A stretch of 64,000 nt of DNA from Eonycteris spelaea (Eukaryota > Chordata > Mammalia > Chiroptera > Pteropodidae), in NCBI GenBank assembly GCA_003508835.1, contig PUFA01000084.1:1-64000 (forward strand). The letters are read 5' to 3'. The notes below the pieces were generated by a model. The model was given only the letters and a program-made list of their open reading frames with translations, made no database searches and was not told the DNA's origin. The translations under genes were made by a program, and so were the position numbers. Positions 49,547 to 60,769 of this stretch are shown piece after piece (position 1 is the stretch's first letter; every line of letters begins with the position of its first letter).

Positions 49547-49676
49547 CATTCATCAGCTGAGGAACAAAGTGTCAGAGGAGCATGATATTCTCAAGAAAAA
49601 GGAGATGGAATCAGGGCCCAAAGCATCCCATGGCTACGGAGGTCGATTTGGGGTGGAAAGAGACAGAATGGACAAG
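49547..49676 (+). CDS. HCLS1: HCLS1 coding exon 4: leads into cortactin repeat 1
   Basis: Completes the split asparagine and encodes [20 protein letters not shown] through [18 protein letters not shown]. The last 19 residues are the first half of the first 37-residue cortactin (F-actin-binding) repeat, with its G-Y-G-G-(R/K)-(F/Y)-G-V core. Acceptor TTTCAG, donor GTGAGT, phase 0 out. Intact. Confidence 0.96.
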
Positions 49677-51307
49677 GTGAGTTGAAAAGGAGACATTTGC
49701 TTTAAAAATACATTGATTCATTTGTTGGTTTTATGGTTTAAAGTTGTTCAAAAGTACAGTATTCATCTGGGCTTTAAAATAGAATGTCCACATATTTTTA
49801 TATCTCCGCCCCTCACTACACCACCCCCGATATCAACACATAAAATATAGATGGCAGAAAATAGGAGCCAAGAATTGAGAAGGGCTGATCTAATTAGGCC
49901 CAGTCACTCTGTAATTCCTAGACTGAGGAGATAAGGAGCACAAGTAGAGAAGGGAAAATATGTTTTAAAACCATTTCGTGCTTTAAAATGTTTGTGTGCT
50001 ATGTCTATGTTACAACTTCTCTTATTTTCTTCACTGTATTTTAGTGTTCCTTTTGTATATATGTTATGCATTATTTATATGATGTGCACAAGGTGCGCAA
50101 AATATTGATGTGCATTTATCCATTAGAAGCCCTCACATATGAATATTGTTTTTCCTCTACTCATTAGATATTATAAAAGTATGATAAAAGAATGCTTGAA
50201 TTATTTTTTCCATCGACTTTCCTAACCTCAAAGAAAGAGATAAATTCCTATAAGAAAAAAGGTGTTACCTTCAAGAAAAAAAAAATCCAATGGAAGTCTT
50301 TAGTTCATTCTTAAGATGTGTTTTGTTTCGTCATTGGGTAAAGTGCATTGTAGGCATTGTGTTCTCTCACAAAATTCCTCGGAATAAGGTAAAACTAATA
50401 AATATTCATTCTTAAATCAACAAGCAAAATCGACCTACACAAACCTCAAAATACTGTAACACCAGTTCCCAGGAGCTTATATACGGCAATGTTTCACATC
50501 AATCTCTGTACTGATGTTTATTCCAGCATGGGATTGGAAATATAAGAAGAAAGAGAAGGAATTTTTAATTTCTTCTTAGTTGAAACTCTGTAAGGCATTA
50601 TTATTTGGCTTGAAGTATTACTCAATTCCCAGATCATTAAAATATCCATATCTAAATATTAGAAGAGACGTACCTTTCAAAACCAAATAGAAAATAAAAC
50701 AGTAGGTGGAGTTACAATTGTAGGGGAATGAAAATGATTTAAGTGATATGCTGTCTTGTACTACTCACAGTATTGTCTATCAACCCCCTTTAGTATAAAG
50801 GGACAGTCACTGTTAAATATCAGGATTCAGGTGGCACTTCTGAACTTTAACAGTCATACAGAAGCAAAGACCCAGAACACCACACCTAGCTGTTTTCGTG
50901 AAATATTCAATCCCAGCTATGTCGTCCAGGCAATCCCCTTTGGTCTCCTCCCAATAACTAAACTCACTTCTATTTTGATGCGCAAAGCCCTTATTTTAGC
51001 TCTCTTTTCATTTCTGGTTTAATCACTGCTCTGTCTTCCTAGTCTCTATCTTACTGGTTCCCAGCCTATCCTATGGAAGTTTCCTGAATGATGGGTTCCA
51101 AATGGTATTAAAGAAGAATCAGGATGTGCAAGGCTCCAGAAAAAGTCACCTTGCTCTCCCTTCACGCATTCCTTGGCATTACTGTCAGAGGCTTTTATTC
51201 TGACCTAAAAGAGAATTTCTTGTAGTCTTACATTCCATCTCTGTATCATTTTACTTCTTCATGGTCATTTTTATACTGTCATTCATTCCATCTTTGATTT
51301 TTCTCAG
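49677..51307 (+). other. HCLS1: HCLS1 intron 4
   Basis: 1.6 kb. No gene, RNA or clear repeat recognised. Confidence 0.6.
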
Positions 51308-51418
51308 AGTGCTCTGGGTCATGAGTATGTTGCTGAAGTGGAGAAGCACTCTTCTCAGACGGATGCTGCCAGAGGCTTTGGGGGCAAATACGGAGTTGAG
51401 AAGGACAGGGCAGACAAG
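51308..51418 (+). CDS. HCLS1: HCLS1 coding exon 5: repeats 1-2
   Basis: Exactly 37 codons in phase 0, one repeat length: SALGHEYVAEVEKHSSQTDA then ARGFGGKYGVEKDRADK. It supplies the second half of repeat 1 and the first half of repeat 2. The offset between exon and repeat borders is typical of the cortactin family. Acceptor TCTCAG, donor GTAAGT. Confidence 0.96.
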
Positions 51419-51946
51419 GTAAGTGACAACACTCTACCCATGCCACCCAACTCAAATCATGTGGGACTTACCAGCACTCTCCATTGAATGTGAGTCTATG
51501 CTTCTCTTGTGGAGAGAGAGGGCAGTGGACTCAAGGAGGGTCCATCGTGAGGATAGCTCCTGTGACCTCCATTAGCAAGTTCTTTGGTGCTACTATTGGA
51601 AGCCACATGCTGAGCTGAAAGGCAATAATTTAAATGAGACAAAGACTCTCAAGCTGTTTGTATGAAAAATTCCTCAAACCATTGGTTTTTGTTATACCTA
51701 TACAATAAAGAAAGAAGGGAAATGCCAAGCTCCTCTTTTGGTCAGACATCAAAATTTTATACAAAATACTTATAAGTATTTATGTCTTTCATGAAAACAG
51801 AGATGTCAGCTTAAATGTGATTACCATGGCAACAAATTATCAAGTAAAACAACTAATTAGGGTTACAATGTTTTTAGAAAGTAAAGGTTACTTTTCACAG
51901 GATTTAGCACCCTGAAGTCCAGGTGTTTTAAAGACTCCTTTGTATT

Positions 51947-51968
51947 AAAAAAAAAAAAAAAAAAAAAA
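51947..51968. repeat. Poly(A) tract
   Basis: Twenty-two consecutive A. Possibly the tail of a short unrecognised retroposon upstream. Confidence 0.8.
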
Positions 51969-52854
51969 GTTTTAAACAGAGAGAAAAAAAGGATAGTATG
52001 GTTACCGATCAGAGTTATCAGGAGAGTACAACTGATAACTCATTGATATTCTTTGTGTCACACCTTAGCTCAGATCCTTTGCTCTCTCTTTTTCTGGTGC
52101 AGAATAGTGTCTCTTCCCCTACAGCTGCACACAGAACATCTCTTTCACAGCTAGTTGAGATTTTTTTTTAAACCTTCAGTTGTTGATTAGGTGAGCCTTA
52201 ATCCTTAAAGCTGAGTGTTAGATGTTATTGATGCATAAAGCCTTTGTTTTAGCTTTGGGGGGGGCGGACAGAAAAGTTAAAAACATTCTATAAGGGAAAG
52301 GAAAAATGCAGAGGGTAATTTTTTAAGGTAGTAATGGAATATGGAGCATGTTACGGTCTTTAATCAGGATGGAATTTCCTTTACATCTTGGCCCACCTCT
52401 TGCTTTGCCTATTGTTTAATGTTTTTCTTTTATCTTCTTCCTCACAGCTACACATTGAATCACCTAAGCAATCAGTTTGTCATATATGCCAAGTAACAAT
52501 ATATACTAATACCATGCAAAATCTAGGCTTACGTAGAGACTCATCGTTACTAAGTCAGGTGGGGATGTAGTAGTTACATGGTGATGTTAAGCATTGGACA
52601 ATATATCCAGTCCTGGAGCAGCTAGGATCCAGACTTGCCTAGTTGCCTCTCCTCCCACCAAAATCCACATCTCTGAGTTTCTGCTGCTGTGTAAGGGAAG
52701 AGAAGAAAGAGCACAGTATAATAGATTAGGAATAGGATGCCATCTCTTACATGCACATAGTGCTTTATAGTTTACAAGGTACTTTTCTAGCTATTATCGC
52801 ATTCTAGTTTCATGAGAGGAAGAAAAGCACTAATTTATTGATTGACCCAATGCA

Positions 52855-53090
52855 AACACTTTATATATTTTGCTCCTATTTAGTTCTCACAATATCCCAA
52901 ATGAAGAAGGATCATTTCTCTCATTTACACTTGAGGTTAATAAGGCAGTTATACCTATTTTAATTTTATACTTAATGAGAATGAGGCCCAAGTATTAAAG
53001 GACATGACTAAAGTTAAACAATTATAAAGAGGGAAGGTAGAGTTTGAATCTAGAGATATCTGTGTCCAGAGCTCATTGCCTCTAATCCAG
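52855..53090 (-). mobile_element. MIR-type SINE remnants, antisense
   Basis: Complement of MIR in order: 'tagttctcacaatatccc', 'atttacacttgagg', then 'tagagtttgaatctagagat' (53039-53058) and 'agctcattgcctctaatcc'. Strongly diverged. Confidence 0.55.
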
Positions 53091-53227
53091 CCTGTCAGGG
53101 TACTATCTGTTTCTACATTAGACCTCTATAAACAAACCTCTGGGCTGAGCTGGGAGTAACAGTAACTGAAAGAGAGGAAAACCTGTCGGCTCTACTCTAA
53201 CCCATTCTCTATCCTTTCTTTTTGCAG

Positions 53228-53282
53228 TCAGCAGTTGGCTTTGACTACAAAGGAGAAGTGGAGAAACACACATCTCAGAAAG
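53228..53282 (+). CDS. HCLS1: HCLS1 coding exon 6 with GC donor
   Basis: 55 bp encoding SAVGFDYKGEVEKHTSQK and the first base of the following aspartate. It completes cortactin repeat 2. The acceptor is TTTGCAG. The donor reads AAAG|GCGAGT, so the intron starts with GC rather than GT; apart from that base the site matches the consensus well. The next coding exon at 62360 supplies 'at' to complete GAT, which fixes the boundary. The whole exon has a degenerate copy at 54648-54702. Confidence 0.94.
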
Positions 53283-53559
53283 GCGAGTACCCTGCACTTC
53301 ATTCATCCTTAGCAACCTGACTACCTTGCTATTCTGCTCAGACTTCACCTCCCAAAAGCTGTTATCAGTTCCTTTTAGTTCCATGATCCAATTCTCTATT
53401 ATTTTATTTATTTTTAAATCCAAACATTTACTTGCTTCTTTCTTTCTCCTTTATCGCTTTCTATGAGATTGTCCAGTTTTCTATAGTCCCCCTTTACCTC
53501 TAATGAATTAAAAATAAAGTAGTCTACCCCTTTATTTTTAACGTTATCCTTAAGTTTTA

Positions 53560-54290
53560 ATATGCTTCTTTCACTTAAATTCAAAATTAATCATTATTTC
53601 TTCATGAAAATACAGGAAATATAGAATAACTTAATTACATTCCTTCAAATTCTATATTCTATATCCTTTGTATTGCCTCTATGTGTTTCTAAACCCACAA
53701 AATTTAATCATAATTATTACATAGTAAATGCTTATTTAAATTGACCAACATATTTGCCATCTTTCTAGGTCATCATTGTATTTCGTTGTTTTCTCCTTTC
53801 TTCTGTTTCCTCCTTGCTTCTTCTATTTTCTTCTTGCTAAAGTATATTCTTTGATAATTGTTTCAGTGAGAATCTATGAAAGAACTCCCATACTTTGCCT
53901 AACAAGCATCTACATGTTCTTCTACTCTTCATTGTTATTTTTCATTTATCATTTTGAAGATATTATTTCATTGTCTCTGGTATCTCTCTGTTTCATCATC
54001 ATTCCTTTGTAGGTAATATGTCTAATCTCTCTATCTTGTTTTTTCATGAAATATTTTCTTCTTGTCTCTGATAGTCTGAAATACCATCAGAATGTGTCTA
54101 AGTGTTAGATCTATTTTTATTATTCTACATGAGACTTGTCAGGCCTCTTCAACTTGAGAAGTGACTTTTATTATGGAAAGTTCTCAGGCATTTTCTCTTT
54201 GGACAGTGAATTTCCTTTTATTCTTTCTTCTGGAACTCATATTAGATGTGGATTAGAACTTTTCATTCTTTTCTTGATATCTTTCTCTTT
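53560..54290 (-). mobile_element. Old LINE-1 5'-half remnant, antisense
   Basis: T-rich text such as 'catgaaatattttcttcttg' (54045-54064) and 'accatcagaatgtgtctaag' (54083-54102) fits L1 5'-region complement. Poorly bounded. Confidence 0.45.
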
Positions 54291-54295
54291 TAAGA

Positions 54296-57200
54296 CAGTT
54301 TTTTTAGAGTAGTTTTAGGTTTACAACAAAATTGAGAGAAGGTAGAGATTTAACATACACTCCCACCCCATACATGCACAGCCTTCCCTGTTACTAATAT
54401 CACTGACCAGAATGGTCTTTTTTTTTTTAAACCAACAATGCATCTACATGGATACATCATAATTACGCAAAGTCCATAGTTTATCTTAGGGTTCACTCTT
54501 GGTATTGTGCAGCTTGTGGATTTGGACTAATGTATAGTGACATACATCCAACATTATGATATAATACAAAATGTTTTCACTGCCCTGAAAATCCTCCGTG
54601 CTCTGCTTATTCATCCATCCTTCACCCCCAACCCCTTTTCTTTGTAGTCAGAAGTTGGTTTTGATTACAAAGGAGAAGTAGAGAAACACGTATCTCAGAA
54701 AGTGGCAATCCCTGGAAGCCAACTGACCTTTTTACTGTCTCCATAGTTTTGCCTTTTCCAGAATGTCATATAGTTGGCATCGTACAGTATGTAGCCTTTT
54801 CAGACTGGCTTCTTTCACTTAGTAATATACATTTAAGTTTCCTTCATGTTGTTTTCATGGCTTGACAGCTAATTTCTTTTTAGCACTGAATATTACATTG
54901 TCTGCATCTATACCACAAACTGTATCACAGTTTATTTATCCACTTACCTACTTTAGAAATCTTGGTTGCTTCCAAGTTTGGGCAATTATGAATAAAACTG
55001 TTATAAACACTTATGTGCAGGTTTTTATGTGAATGTATTTTAAGCTTCTTTGGATAAATATCAGAGAGTGTGATTGTTGGATCCTATGGTAAGAGTATGT
55101 TTGTTTGTGCAAGAAACTGCTGAACTGTCTTCTAAAGTGGCTGTACCATTTTTCATTCCCACCAGCAGTGTATAAGAGTTCCTGTTGCTCCACATCCTCA
55201 CTGACATTTGGTATTGTGAATCATCTGGATTTTAACCATTGAGATAGCTGTACAATGATATCTTGTTTTAACTTACTTTTCTTTGATGACGTATGATGTA
55301 GAGCATCTTTTCATAGGTGTATTTGCCATTTGTATATCTTCTTTGGTGAGCTATCTGTTAAGATTTTGGCCCATTTTTTAGTTGGGTTGTTTGTTTTCTT
55401 ATTGTTGAGATTTAAGAGTTCTTTGTATATTTTGGATAACAATTCTTTATCAGATGTGTCTTTTGCTTGTTTTCTCATTTCTTTGACGTCTTACACAGAA
55501 CAGAAGTTTTAATTTTAATGACATCCATCTTATCAATTATTTCTTTCATGGATTGTGTCTTTGGTGTTGTACCTAAAAAGCGCCACCATACCTAAGGTCA
55601 TCTAGGTTTTCTCCTATCTTATTTTCTATGTTTATAGTGTTGCATTTTACATTCGTGTCTATGATCTGTTTTGAGTTAATTTTTATGAAGGGTGTAGTAT
55701 CTGTATCTAGATTCTTTGGGGGGGGCATACAGATGTCCAGCAGTTCCAGTGCCATTTGTTGAAAAGACTATCTTCTCTCCATTTTATTGCCTTTGGTCTT
55801 TTTTGCCAAAAAATAATTGATTATGTTTATGGGGTCTATTTCGGGCTCTCTATTCTGTCCCATTGATCTATTTGTCTACTCTTTCACCTATACTACATTG
55901 TCTTGTTTACTGTAACTTTATAGTAAGTTTTGAAGTTGAGTAGCATCAGTCTTTCAAATCTGTGTTGGCTACTCTTTCATTATTGTGTTGAGTATTTTGT
56001 CTTTTGTCTTTCCACATAAACTTTAGATCCACGTGTCAATAGTCAAAAAATAACTTGCTGTGGTTTTGATTGGGATTGCATTGAATCTACGGATTTTGTT
56101 GGAAGAACTGACATCTTGACAATATTGAATCTTCCTATCCATGAACACAGAATATATCTCCATTTATTTAGTTTTCTTTGATTTTATTCATCAGAGGTTT
56201 ATAGATTTTTCTGTATAGATCTTGTACATTTTTTTTTTAGATTTATACCTAAGTATTTTTTGTTAGGGGTGCTAATATAAATGGTACTGTATTTTTAATT
56301 TCAAATTCCACTTGTTCTTTGTTGGTATATAGGAAAGCAATTGACTTTTGTATATTAACCTTATATCCTTCAACCTTCCTGATTTGTTTAAGCAGTGAGT
56401 TTGCCAATTCTTTCAGATTTTCTACATAGACAATCATATCATCTGTGAACAGATAATTTTATGTCTTCCCTCCCAGTCTATATATCTTTTATTTCATTTT
56501 CTTGCCTTATTGCATTATCAAGGACTTCCTGTACAATGAAGAGGAGTGACAAGAGGGGACATCTTTGCCTTGTACCAGATCTTAGTGAAAAAGCTTCAAA
56601 TTTCTTACTGTTAAGTATATTATCTATAGAGTTTTGTAGATCATTTTCATCAGTTGAGAAAATTCCCCTTTAGTCCTAATTTACTCAGTTTTTATTATGA
56701 ACAGCTGTTGAATTTTGTCAAATGCTTTTTCTGTATCTATCAATATGAACATGTGATTTTTTTTTCTTTTTTAGCATGTTGATGTGATGGATTACATTAA
56801 TTGATTTTCAAGTGTTGAACCAGCCTTGCATATGTGAGATAAATCCTACTTGGTCCTAGTGTGTAATTTTTTGTACGTTGTTAAATTCAATTTGCTAATA
56901 TTTTCTGAGGATTTTTTTTTGCTTTATGAAATTAACTCATTTAATACTCATAATAACCCTTTGAGTTAGATTCTTGAGGATTTTTGAATCTATGTTTAGA
57001 GATATTGGTCTTTAGTTTCTTTCTTTGTAATATATTTGTCTGGTTTTGGTGTTAGAGTAATGCTGATCTCATAAGTGAGTTAGAAAGTATTCCCTCTTTT
57101 TTTATCCTCTGAAGGAGATTGTAGAAAATTAGTATAATTTTTTCCTTAAAAGTTTGGTGAAATTCACCAATGAACCTATCTGGGCCTAATACTTAGTTTT

Positions 57201-57401
57201 GAAAGTTATTAATTATTGATTCAATTTCTTTAATAGATATAGGCCTATTCAAATCATCCATTCTTGTGTGAGTTTGGCAGATTGTGTCTTTCAAAGAATT
57301 GGTCATTTCATTTGTTGGCCTGGAGTTGTTCATAGTATTCTCATATTATCTTTTAAATTTCCATAAGGTCTGTAGTAATGTCCCCTCTTTCATTTATGAT
57401 A
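54296..57401 (-). mobile_element. LINE-1 (element 1), antisense, 3' part
   Basis: A long, readable L1 complement from the 3' end ('ggtttacaacaaaattgaga' near 54319) through ORF2, with markers such as 'gtatgtagccttttcagact' (54788-54807), 'tagtaagttttgaagttgag' (55921-55940) and 'gtgttgaaccagccttgcat' (56812-56831). It is interrupted at 54636-54702 by a copy of HCLS1 exon 6. It breaks off at 57401, where element 2 is inserted, and resumes at 59851. Many frame breaks; inactive. Confidence 0.85.
54636..54702 (+). pseudogene. Copy of HCLS1 exon 6 with splice acceptor, inserted in an L1
   Basis: Bases 54648-54702 align without gaps to exon 6 (53228-53282) with six differences in 55 bp. The copy would read SEVGFDYKGEVEKHVSQK with no stop. 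The polypyrimidine/AG acceptor (TTTTCTTTGTAG, 54636-54647) is also present, so the source was genomic DNA or unspliced RNA, not mRNA. L1 sequence borders it on both sides ('accccca acccc' to the left, 'tggcaa' to the right). The donor is not kept: AAAG|TGGCAA. Probably not a working exon. Confidence 0.88.
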
Positions 57402-59839
57402 GTTTTCCAGCTTTATTGAAATATAATAGACAATTAGTTGCTCATTTACATTGTACAATTCAATGAGTTTTTTTTTCAATTATTGGCATACAGTAATATA
57501 CCAGTTTCAGCATAGTGATCAGAGATCCACATAATTCGCAAAGCAATCACCCACTAAATCTAGTACCCCTCTTTCCTCTTACATGTTTATTACAACATTA
57601 TTAACTATCTTCCCCATTACACTCTACATCTCCACATCTTCTGCGACTATCCATTTGAACCTCTTAATCTCTTTTTTGCCTCCCCACCAAACTCCCCTCT
57701 CATCTGGTAGCCCTCACAATATTCCTCTGTATCTAAGAGTTTATTTTCGCTTTTGTTGTTATTGTTTTTTGTTCTTTAGATTCACATGTACGTGAAATCA
57801 TGTGGAATTTGTTTTCTCTGTCTGACCCATGCCATTCAGTGCAATACCCTCTAGGTCCATCAAAGCCATATCTTTTTTCATCCCCTTCCTTTTAGTCTGT
57901 GTGTGTCTTTTAATCTGAAGTGAGTCTCTTGTAGGCAGCATATATGTAGGTGTCTTTTTTTTTTTTAACCCTTTCAGCCACTCTTTTTTGGTTGGAGCAC
58001 TTAATTCTTTTCTATTTGAGGTACTTGTTGATAGAATGTATGTATCCCTGTTTTTGACACATTTTTTTCTTTTTAAAGAAGTCCCTCCAACATTTTCTGT
58101 AATACTGGCATGGTGTTGATAAATTCCTTTAGATTATTTGTGTCTGGGAAGCTCTTTATCTGTCCTTCAACTCTAAATGATAACTTTTCTGGATAAAGTA
58201 TTTTCGGTTGTAGATCCTGGGTTTTCACCATGTTGAATATGATCCAACCAAAAGATAGAGTGCTGAATGGATAAGAAAAAAGACACCTACATATGCTGCC
58301 TACAAGAGACTCACTTCAGATTAAAAGACATACACAGACTAAAAGGAAGGGGATGAAAAAAGATATAAAGAGATTCTCTCTTTATATTTAACCTTTGGCA
58401 TTTTAATTATGATGTGTCTGGTGTGAGCCTCTTTGAGTTCCTGTTTTGGGGGACTCTCTGAGCTTCCTGGGGTTGTATGTCTATTTCACCAGGTAAGGGA
58501 AGTTTTCCAACATCATTTCTTCAAATAGCTCTTCAACGCCTTGTTTTCCTTCAGGTACCCCTATGACATGGATATTTTTATGTTTAATTTAATAGGCTTC
58601 TTAAATTATTATGATAGTCTTGGCTTCTTTTTTCTTGCGTTCTGATTGAGTGTCCTTGGCTTCCCCATCCTCTATATGGTGATTCAATCATCTTCTTTAC
58701 CTACTCTGTTAATTCCATATAATATACTCTTCATCTCAGATAATGAGTTCTTCATTTCTGATTGGTTCTCTTTTATAATTTCCATCCATTTTTATGTTTT
58801 TTTTTTAAATCTCTTTGTTAAAGTTCTCGCTTAATTCACCTAAACTTTCCCTAAGTTCATTGGCATCTTTATAACCAGTGTTTTGAACTCTGCATCTATT
58901 AGATTGCCTGACTTCATTATTTCTGGATCTCTGATCCATTCTCTCATATGGTTTATGCTCCTTTTCTTCCCATTTTGGTTGCCTTTCTGTGTCTGTTTCT
59001 AAGTACTGAGCAAAGCTCCTAAGTCTCCCAATCTTATTAGTGTGGACTGGTGTAGTAGGTATTCAGTGGCATAGTCCTGAGAGGGGTTCAGCAGCAGGCC
59101 AAGTTTAGCCCTAGCCTGTACCCCTCCAGGGTCACCTATTAAGATTCAGCAAGCAATCTACAGATGCTGTGCTTATATTTGCCTCAAGAAACCACAACCA
59201 AAACTGAGGCCAGCTGCTTTCAGTGTGAGTCTAAGCACTGCTCAGCAAGGAGCACCTTATTCGCTGAGGATATACCTAGGTGTGGCATGGGTGGGGCCGT
59301 GAGTTGGGGGAGATGGAGTTTCAGGGAATCTCCTGAGCAAAGCTACTTCTGTTATCCAGTTTGCTGATGTCTCAGCTATGGCAATGTTAAATCCACACAC
59401 TGGGAGGGGGAAAGCTCAACAGAGGAACAATGGGTACCACTAGCACTTCTGCCTGGGAGAAAGCCTTGCCTCCAACCCTCCCTCTGACAACTCAGTGTGC
59501 CCCTTTAAGCCTCTGGTGCCACCCCCAGCAGCCTACCTGATGCTGGTGCTCAGAGCAAGCAGGTCCATCACTGTGAAAGTCCACTCACAGACATAGCCCC
59601 TTTAAGAGGTGCCTACAGCTGCTGGCTGCCTGACTGGGCACCTCCCGTGTTCGCCCGCCCCCTTCTACCTTCTAACATTTTGAGCTGATTAATTATTTCT
59701 CTCCCTAGTAGAGTGCTTTTGTTCATCTAGATCCTAGGTGACTTTCCTTGTTGTTTGCTTTGAGTTTCTGTCATAACATTGATTTGGTCGCAGGAGGGAA
59801 CAAAGCTTCTATCATCTGTGCCATTTTTTTTCCATGTCC
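57402..59839 (-). mobile_element. LINE-1 (element 2), nested in element 1, antisense
   Basis: Starts with an L1 3' end complement ('ccagctttattgaaatataa' at 57408-57427) and ends with GC-richer text typical of an L1 5' UTR complement (about 58900-59660, for example 'cagcagcctacctgatgctg'). Direct repeats CATTTATGATA (57391-57401) and CATTTATGGTA (59840-59850) flank it, 10 of 11 bases equal, and element 1 resumes directly after the second. At 2.4 kb with both ends present, the middle is missing. It contains an inverted duplication (57868-57997 with 58243-58366). Confidence 0.7.
57868..58366. repeat. Long inverted repeat (hairpin) inside L1 element 2
   Basis: The arm 57868-57954 (87 bp) is the reverse complement of 58282-58366 (85 bp), differing by one 2-bp gap and about one substitution. 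Weaker pairing extends to 57997 and 58243. The spacer is about 245-330 bp. The right arm is in the opposite orientation to the surrounding L1, so it was copied from, or flipped relative to, the left arm. Confidence 0.9.
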
Positions 59840-59850
59840 CATTTATGGTA

Positions 59851-60690
59851 TTATTAATTTGTGTCCTCTCTTTCAGTTTTTCTTACCTTGGCTAGGGGCT
59901 TATTGATTTTATTGTCTTTTCTAAGAACCAGCTTTTAGTTTCATTTATTTTCTCTATTGATTTGCCATTTCCAATTTTATTGTTTTCTGCTCTAATTCTT
60001 ATTTCTTTTCTTCTGCTTACTTTGGATTTAATTTGCTCTTTTTTTTTTTCTAGTTTCCTAAGGTAGAAACTTAGATTATTGATTCTTACTCTTTACTTTT
60101 TTTCTTTTCTGATATATGCATTCAGTGTTGTCAATTTCCCTAAGCACTGCTTTGACTGCATACCAAAATTGTGATAAGTTATGTTCTTGATGTCTCTTAA
60201 TTTAGCTTCTCTAATCCCATCTCTTTATCTGAATAACTCCTTTGGATCTATGTTAAATCACTAATTTTCCCTTCAGCTGTATTTAATTATTGTTTAAGAT
60301 GTATATTAAAATAAAAAACTTCCAGATATTTTTATTTCTGGAAGTTCCCTATGGTCCTATTGCAAAACCGCTTATTCTTTTTCCATAATGTTCTGTTGTT
60401 TTCATTATGTTTTTCACCTCCTTTAAGCTCTTTAATGATTTTAAAAGTATTGTCTTTTAGTTACTTTCATGCTGTTATATTATTTTCAGTTCTTGGGTGT
60501 GTCCATTCTTCTGTTTGATTCATTTGCTTTGCTTCATGGTTATTTCTTTGGTAGTTTTAATTTTTGTTTGTGAATTTATTTTAGTGTAGAGAGGGATATT
60601 TGTATTATGGGAGTTTCATGTGCCCTGAGCTGAATAAGTTTCCCAGAGAGAGAAATTTTGCCTTTACTTCTGTTGAGGTTTAACAGTCTT
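59851..60690 (-). mobile_element. LINE-1 (element 1), antisense, continuation
   Basis: Continues element 1 after the nested insertion: 'ttaatttgtgtcctctcttt' (59854-59873), 'aagaaccagcttttagtttc' (59922-59941). The right limit is approximate. Confidence 0.7.
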
Positions 60691-60769
60691 AATTGTAATA
60701 AAGCTTTTTTCTTTTTCTATTACAAATTTAATTTTTAAATAGAGATGTCTATTTAATCTTTCAGGATTT

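Larger units (their letters stand above)
51419..53227 (+). other. HCLS1: HCLS1 intron 5
   Basis: 1.8 kb with a 22-A run at 51947-51968 and MIR-type remnants near the 3' end. Nothing else recognised. Confidence 0.65.

Noticed and set aside
54648..54702. The exon-6 copy as a working alternative exon
   Set aside because: The donor is lost (AAAG|TGGCAA). A GT one base earlier would give a 54-base exon that puts exon 7 out of frame.
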